Positions 6,998 to 11,379 of a DNA stretch of 11,379 bases are shown here, in pieces. The notes below the pieces were generated by a model that was not told the DNA's origin, did not search any database, and saw nothing but the letters and a program-made list of their open reading frames with translations. Position 1 is the first letter of the stretch; each line of letters starts with the position of its first letter. A program made the position numbers and the translations under genes. This DNA is from Kangiellaceae bacterium (GTDB lineage Bacteria > Pseudomonadota > Gammaproteobacteria > Enterobacterales > Kangiellaceae): the NCBI GenBank assembly GCA_030590405.1, contig JAUUYO010000103.1, positions 1 to 11,379 on the forward strand, read 5' to 3'.

Positions 6998-8193
6998 GTT
7001 ATTCAATGAGCCTGAGTAAAAATGTGAGTGGTCAACCTATCTGGTATGACCGAACGTTAGTCGCGGTGGTGATCATTTTAATGGCGACTGGACTCATCAT
7101 GGTGACTTCGAGTTCAATGCATTATGCACAAAATATCTTTTCCGGTCACTCTTATCACTTTGTCAATCGGCATATTGTTTATCTATTGATTACTTTGTCA
7201 GTCTCCATTTTTGTTTTGTCACAACCGATTATAAAGTGGCAAAAATATGGGACCTACTTACTTGTACTAGGGCTTTTGTTACTAGTATTGGTGCTACTGA
7301 CAGGTCGCAGCGTTAACGGTAGTATCCGCGTATTGGCTTTAGGCCCACTAACTTTGCAAGTATCAGAATTAATCAAATTATTTGTGGTAGTTTATATCGC
7401 TGGATATCTGGTTCGTCGAACCGATGAGTTACAAACTCAACTCAAAGGATTTATCAAACCGCTGGGAGTGCTAGCCTTAATATCCGGATTATTATTGTTG
7501 GAGCCTGATTTTGGCGCAACAGTGGTAGTCCTGTCGACCAGTTTGGCAATGTTGTTTTTGGGTGGCGCACGTTTATGGCAGTTTATCGGTTTGACCATTG
7601 GCGTTGGCGGGACTTTAGCGGTAATCGCAGTTAGTCAGCCTTATCGTATGCAGCGTTTGCTGACATTTCTTGATCCCTGGTCTGACCCTTTTGGTAGTGG
7701 TTATCAGTTGACTCAATCGTTGATCGCTTTTGGTCGCGGCAGTGTTTTTGGTCAGGGACTGGGTAATAGTTTGCAAAAATTATCATATTTACCAGAAGCA
7801 CATACGGATTTTGTGTTTGCAGTGTTGGCCGAAGAGTTGGGATTAATTGGCGTCTTTATTATTATGGTTTTATTTTTTATCCTGTTTTTTAGAGCGATGA
7901 AAATAGGTAGAGTTGCGTTATTACAGCAACGCGCTTATTCGGCTTACCTGGCCTATGGCATCGGATTCTGGTTAACTTTTCAAGCGCTGATTAATATCGG
8001 CGTGACCAGTGGGGCGTTGCCCACTAAAGGGCTCACCTTGCCTTTTATCAGTTATGGCGGCAATAGCCTGTTAGTTTGCGGCATCGCGATTGCCATATTA
8101 CTGCGAGTGGATTTTGAAAATAAACTGGTTGATCGAAAATTATTGTCGGTGAAAGATTCTGAGTTGGATATTTCAGGAGGCAATAATGGTTAA
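6994..8193 (+). CDS. ftsW: Septal peptidoglycan glycosyltransferase FtsW (SEDS family)
   Basis: Polytopic inner-membrane protein that polymerises lipid II at the septum, paired with FtsI. From the ATG at 6994 it has 399 residues (E. coli 414). The first membrane span is about residues 21-41, and the many later hydrophobic spans fit the ten-helix SEDS fold. Conserved parts are LLEPDFGATVV, DPFGSGYQLTQSLIAFGRG, LPEAHTDFVFAVLAEELG with D272 matching the catalytic aspartate of SEDS enzymes, and LPTKGLTLPFISYGG near the C-terminus. The usually conserved Trp of the RWIxLG-type motif is Val113 here (SIRVLALG). The overlap with murD is ATGA and that with murG is 8 bases. RodA belongs to the same family, but position and sequence favour FtsW. 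Confidence 0.96.
   Translation: MSYSMSLSKNVSGQPIWYDRTLVAVVIILMATGLIMVTSSSMHYAQNIFSGHSYHFVNRHIVYLLITLSVSIFVLSQPIIKWQKYGTYLLVLGLLLLVLVLLTGRSVNGSIRVLALGPLTLQVSELIKLFVVVYIAGYLVRRTDELQTQLKGFIKPLGVLALISGLLLLEPDFGATVVVLSTSLAMLFLGGARLWQFIGLTIGVGGTLAVIAVSQPYRMQRLLTFLDPWSDPFGSGYQLTQSLIAFGRGSVFGQGLGNSLQKLSYLPEAHTDFVFAVLAEELGLIGVFIIMVLFFILFFRAMKIGRVALLQQRAYSAYLAYGIGFWLTFQALINIGVTSGALPTKGLTLPFISYGGNSLLVCGIAIAILLRVDFENKLVDRKLLSVKDSELDISGGNNG
8175..8180 (+). promoter_or_regulatory. Strong ribosome binding site of murG
   Basis: AGGAGG, the full consensus core, lies 5 bases before the ATG at 8186 and inside the last ftsW codons. It supports the longer N-terminus of MurG over the ATG at 8243. Confidence 0.8.
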
Positions 8194-9316
8194 TTTGTCT
8201 CAGCCAATTGCATCGAAAACCATCAATTTTAATGCGCTGATTATGGCCGGTGGTACTGGCGGTCATATCTTTCCAGGGTTAGCCGTTGCGCGCGAATTAC
8301 AAAGCAAGGGGTGGAATACCAATTGGTTAGGTTCAGTCGGTGGGATGGAAAGTCAGTTGATTGGTCAAACCGATATCCCATTAAGTTTAATTTCGATTTC
8401 AGGGCTGCGTGGCAACGGTTTGATTGGCTGGTTAAAAGCACCTTTTGTTTTAATCAACGCTATTTTTCAGGCGTTAAAAATTATACGTAAAGTAAAACCT
8501 GATCTTGTCATTGGCTTTGGAGGTTTTGCTTCAGGGCCGGGTGGGTTGGCGGCTTATTTATTAAGAAAACCTCTGTTCATTCATGAGCAAAATGCGGTTG
8601 CCGGAATGACCAATAAAACACTGGCAAAAATATCCAAACGGGTTTTTCAAGCATTTCCGGGTGCATTGAAAAAACATAAAAATTGCGAAACGATTGGTAA
8701 TCCGATCAGACAAGAAATTGCCGAATTAAATAAGGTAGATCAAGTAACCAATAACAAAGCAAAAATAAATCTTTTAGTGGTTGGTGGAAGTCGAGGAGCA
8801 AAAGTTTTTAATGAAGTATTGCCAGGGATCTTAACGCCGTTAGTTAAATTACAAAAAATTGATGTTCGTCACCAATGCGGTAGAGGAAATCTTAAACAAA
8901 CGTGCGCGGTTTATGAGGAAAATAAAATCACAGCAGTCGACAGTTTGAAAGTGGATGAATTTATTAATAATATGAGTGATGCATACCTATGGGCTGATCT
9001 GGTAGTGTGCCGAGCTGGCGCTTTAACTGTCTCAGAAATAGCCGCAGTTGGTATTGCCGCAGTGTTTGTGCCTTTTCCTTTTGCTGTTGATGATCACCAG
9101 ACTAAAAATGCACTTTGGTTAGTCGAGCAAGATGCAGCAATATTAATTGATGAAGCGGATTTATCTCTCGAACAAAGCCGCGATAAAATTTTATCTTTAG
9201 TTGAAGATCCTGAATGGTTAACTCGAATGGCGAAAAAAGCAAAAGAATTCGCTTATCTTGATGCAACTCAGGTACTCGCTGAAGCCTGTGAGCTATTAAT
9301 GGAGGAAGTGGCATGA
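8186..9316 (+). CDS. murG: UDP-GlcNAc:lipid I N-acetylglucosaminyltransferase MurG
   Basis: Peripheral membrane GT-B glycosyltransferase on the cytoplasmic face that adds GlcNAc to lipid I, giving lipid II. It has 376 residues (E. coli 355). The N-terminal domain has the G-loop GGTGGHIFPG (from G22), SGLRGNG, GFGGFASGPGGLAAYLL and HEQNAVAGMTNK. The C-terminal domain has VVGGSRGAKVFNE, HQCGRGN, and the UDP-GlcNAc-binding stretch CRAGALTVSEIAA followed by PFPFAVDDHQTKNA. About 19 residues precede the MAGGTGG segment, compared with 10 in E. coli. The strong AGGAGG site still favours the 8186 start. It overlaps ftsW by 8 bases, and its stop overlaps the murC start as ATGA. Confidence 0.98.
   Translation: MVNLSQPIASKTINFNALIMAGGTGGHIFPGLAVARELQSKGWNTNWLGSVGGMESQLIGQTDIPLSLISISGLRGNGLIGWLKAPFVLINAIFQALKIIRKVKPDLVIGFGGFASGPGGLAAYLLRKPLFIHEQNAVAGMTNKTLAKISKRVFQAFPGALKKHKNCETIGNPIRQEIAELNKVDQVTNNKAKINLLVVGGSRGAKVFNEVLPGILTPLVKLQKIDVRHQCGRGNLKQTCAVYEENKITAVDSLKVDEFINNMSDAYLWADLVVCRAGALTVSEIAAVGIAAVFVPFPFAVDDHQTKNALWLVEQDAAILIDEADLSLEQSRDKILSLVEDPEWLTRMAKKAKEFAYLDATQVLAEACELLMEEVA
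9301..9305 (+). promoter_or_regulatory. Ribosome binding site of murC
   Basis: GGAGG, within GGAGGAAG, lies 7 bases before the ATG at 9313 and inside the end of murG. It supports coupled translation at the ATGA overlap. Confidence 0.7.
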
Positions 9317-10782
9317 ATAAAAAAAATACCAGTCACTCAAATGATTTTGTCGCCAGTATTCCAGAAATGCGGCGTATCAGACGGATCCATTTTATCGGTA
9401 TTGGCGGTGCCGGAATGTGCGGAATTGCCGAAGTGTTGATCAATCAAGGATATCTGGTGACAGGCTCTGATCCGGTGGATAGCATGACCACTAAAAGGTT
9501 AAAAAAACTGGGCGCACAAATTTATCATCGGCATACCGCCAATAATATTTTAGGGGTTGATGTGGTGGTGGCTAGTACCGCAATTTCTGAAGAAAATGTT
9601 GAAATTGAAGCGGCACGCTCACGCCGCATACCGGTGGTGCCGCGAGCCGAAATGTTAGCCGAGTTAATGCGTTTTAGACACGGTGTTGCGGTCGCTGGGA
9701 CTCATGGTAAAACAACAACTACCAGTTTATTGGCGACTATTTTTCAGGAGGCAGGCCTTGATCCAACCTATGTGATTGGTGGTTTGTTAAATCGATTAGG
9801 CTCAAATGCCAAATTGGGCAAAAGTCGTTATTTTATTGCAGAAGCAGATGAAAGTGATGCATCTTTTTTACATTTGCAACCGATGGTTTCGATAGTGACT
9901 AATATCGATCGTGATCATATGGATACTTATGGTGGCGATTTTGAAAAGGTTAAAAAAACCTTTATCGAGTTTATCCATAATTTACCTTTTTATGGGATCG
10001 CCATTTTATGTGGTGATGATGAGCCGATCAAACAAATTATTCCGTCGTTAATGCGTCCCTATGTGACTTATGGATTTTCTGATGGTGTTGATTATCAAGC
10101 GATTGAGGTTACTCAAAAAGGCGTAGTTAGTCAGTTTAAAATAAAACGTAAGGGTAAGCCAGGGTTGGTGGATATTACCCTCAATATGCCAGGCCGACAT
10201 AATGTATTAAATTCCTTAGCGGCATTTGCGGTAGCCAATGAAGATGGGGTTAAAGCTGCGGTGATCGCAGAGGCGTTGAGAACCTTCTCAGGTATCGGTA
10301 GACGATTTCAAAGTTATGGGCAATTTAGTACCAGCAAAGGGCAACTTGAGCTGGTCGATGACTACGGTCATCACCCGACAGAAATTCAGGCGACTATCAA
10401 TGCGGTACGTAACGGCTGGCCAAAAAATAGATTGGTCATGGTTTTCCAGCCACACCGTTATACCAGAACGCGGGATCTCTACGACGATTTTGCCAATGTA
10501 TTAGCTAAAGTGGACGTTTTAATTATTATGCAGGTTTATCCGGCAGGTGAAACGCCGATTGTTGGTGCCGATAGTCGTTCGCTTTGCCGTACTATTCGCC
10601 AACACGGTGGTCTGGACCCTATTTTTGTAGAAGATCCAAATGGCCTGAAATCGGCGCTGGCGGCTATCGCGCAAGATGGCGATCTAATTGTCACCCAGGG
10701 GGCCGGGAATGTTGGCGGTTTAGCCGCAAGCTGGGCAGAAGAAAAGATGGCATTTATTAACCAGAAAATCAATCAGGAATAG
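9313..10782 (+). CDS. murC: UDP-MurNAc:L-alanine ligase MurC
   Basis: Cytoplasmic ATP-dependent ligase that adds L-Ala to UDP-MurNAc, the first step of stem-peptide assembly. It has 489 residues (E. coli 491). The N-terminus matches the family from IPEMRRIRRIHF. The Rossmann motif is GIGGAGMCGIAEVL. The ATPase domain has the P-loop GTHGKTTTT (K133), EADESDASFLHL and NIDRDHMDTYGGD. The C-terminal domain has PGRHNVLNSLAA, RRFQSYG, DDYGHHPTEI, FQPHRYTRT and YPAGETPI. No insertions or missing residues were seen. It ends in TAG, 15 bases before ddl. murB is not next to it here, which is the E. coli arrangement rather than the murC-murB-ddl order of some other bacteria. Confidence 0.98.
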   Translation: MNKKNTSHSNDFVASIPEMRRIRRIHFIGIGGAGMCGIAEVLINQGYLVTGSDPVDSMTTKRLKKLGAQIYHRHTANNILGVDVVVASTAISEENVEIEAARSRRIPVVPRAEMLAELMRFRHGVAVAGTHGKTTTTSLLATIFQEAGLDPTYVIGGLLNRLGSNAKLGKSRYFIAEADESDASFLHLQPMVSIVTNIDRDHMDTYGGDFEKVKKTFIEFIHNLPFYGIAILCGDDEPIKQIIPSLMRPYVTYGFSDGVDYQAIEVTQKGVVSQFKIKRKGKPGLVDITLNMPGRHNVLNSLAAFAVANEDGVKAAVIAEALRTFSGIGRRFQSYGQFSTSKGQLELVDDYGHHPTEIQATINAVRNGWPKNRLVMVFQPHRYTRTRDLYDDFANVLAKVDVLIIMQVYPAGETPIVGADSRSLCRTIRQHGGLDPIFVEDPNGLKSALAAIAQDGDLIVTQGAGNVGGLAASWAEEKMAFINQKINQE

Positions 10783-10797
10783 TTTCGGAATTAAGTA

Positions 10798-11379
10798 ATG
10801 AAGAAGCAATACAATAAACTCGATTATGGCAAAGTAGCCGTCCTGATGGGCGGCACGAGTGCTGAGCGAGATATTTCTTTGTTATCTGGTAATGCTATTT
10901 ACCAAGGGTTAATTGCCAATGGTATTGATGCGATAAAAATTGATAGCCAACAACCGGTTTACCAGTCTTTGATAGACAATAAGATTGATCGGGCGTTTAT
11001 CGCGCTGCATGGCAGAGACGGTGAAGACGGGGTGATTCAAGGTTTTCTGCGAATGCTGAATATCCCATTTACCGGCAGCGATACAGCTAGCTCCAGTCTT
11101 GCGATGAACAAATTGCTGTGCAAAAGGATCTGGCTGCAAATGGGATTAAAAACGGCTGAATTTGCCGAAGTCGATCAGCATCAGATATTGGATTCTAATC
11201 GGGCCTCGACAATCGTCGCGCAGCTCGGTAAACAGCTATTTGTAAAACCAATTCGCGAAGGCTCAAGTGTGGGAATGTCAAAAGTGAACGGGGTTGATGA
11301 GTTAATCGTGGCGGTTCAAAAAGCCCAAAAGTATGATGGCGTTTTGATCGAAAAATTTATCGATGGACAAGAGTACACC
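10798..11379 (+). CDS. ddl: D-alanine:D-alanine ligase (DdlB type), 3'-truncated
   Basis: Cytoplasmic ATP-grasp ligase that makes D-Ala-D-Ala, the substrate of MurF. The frame opens at ATG 10798 and runs without a stop to the window edge, giving 194 of about 310 residues. The N-terminal domain has VAVLMGGTSAERDISL, with E23 matching the substrate-binding glutamate of the family, and FIALHGRDGEDGVIQG (67-82). The ATP-grasp part begins with MNKLLCKRIW, then FVKPIREGSSVGMSKV (148-163; K150 in the ATP-binding position) and VLIEKFIDGQEYT at the edge. The metal-binding end of the active site lies outside the window. Only a weak GGAA at 10787-10790 precedes the ATG. Similarity and position next to murC favour DdlB over the stand-alone DdlA. 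Confidence 0.95.
   Translation, partial: MKKQYNKLDYGKVAVLMGGTSAERDISLLSGNAIYQGLIANGIDAIKIDSQQPVYQSLIDNKIDRAFIALHGRDGEDGVIQGFLRMLNIPFTGSDTASSSLAMNKLLCKRIWLQMGLKTAEFAEVDQHQILDSNRASTIVAQLGKQLFVKPIREGSSVGMSKVNGVDELIVAVQKAQKYDGVLIEKFIDGQEYT

Noticed and set aside
1..11379. A novel defence, mobile or biosynthetic system
   Set aside because: Every gene is a recognised dcw member in the expected order, with no integrase, transposase, toxin-antitoxin, CRISPR or RNA element seen on either strand.

Overview
The window is one unbroken, single-strand segment of a division and cell wall (dcw) gene cluster. Nine genes lie head to tail on the + strand, in the order ftsI (5' end missing), murE, murF, mraY, murD, ftsW, murG, murC, ddl (3' end missing). 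No promoter, terminator, RNA gene, mobile element, CRISPR array or gene on the opposite strand could be supported. The longest stretch without a gene is the 34 bases between mraY and murD.

The gene order, with ddl directly after murC and no murB between them, and the close resemblance of the proteins to their Escherichia coli counterparts (MraY has the same length and almost the same C-terminus) point to a gammaproteobacterium. MurE carries the DNPR motif expected for meso-diaminopimelate addition, so the peptidoglycan should be of the usual Gram-negative type. Base composition is moderate to slightly AT-rich. I cannot name the genus from this sequence alone.

MurC, MurD, MurE and MurF are the four related ATP-dependent ligases that add L-Ala, D-Glu, meso-DAP and D-Ala-D-Ala to UDP-MurNAc. 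Ddl supplies the D-Ala-D-Ala. MraY moves the finished pentapeptide sugar onto undecaprenyl phosphate (lipid I), and MurG adds GlcNAc to give lipid II. FtsW polymerises lipid II at the septum and FtsI cross-links the strands. Only murC-ddl (15 bases), mraY-murD (34 bases) and murF-mraY (2 bases) are spaced; the other five junctions overlap by 4 or 8 bases, which suggests one polycistronic message with translational coupling.

Most of the window is ordinary. The exception is murF, which is about 80 codons longer than the E. coli gene. It carries a seven-copy 15-base in-frame tandem repeat encoding LPKQN/LPQQ-type pentapeptides, a hydrophilic insert in the C-terminal domain, and a 33-residue low-complexity tail that may come from loss of an ancestral stop codon. 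I found no undescribed multi-gene system; the murF changes are the main points worth a second look.
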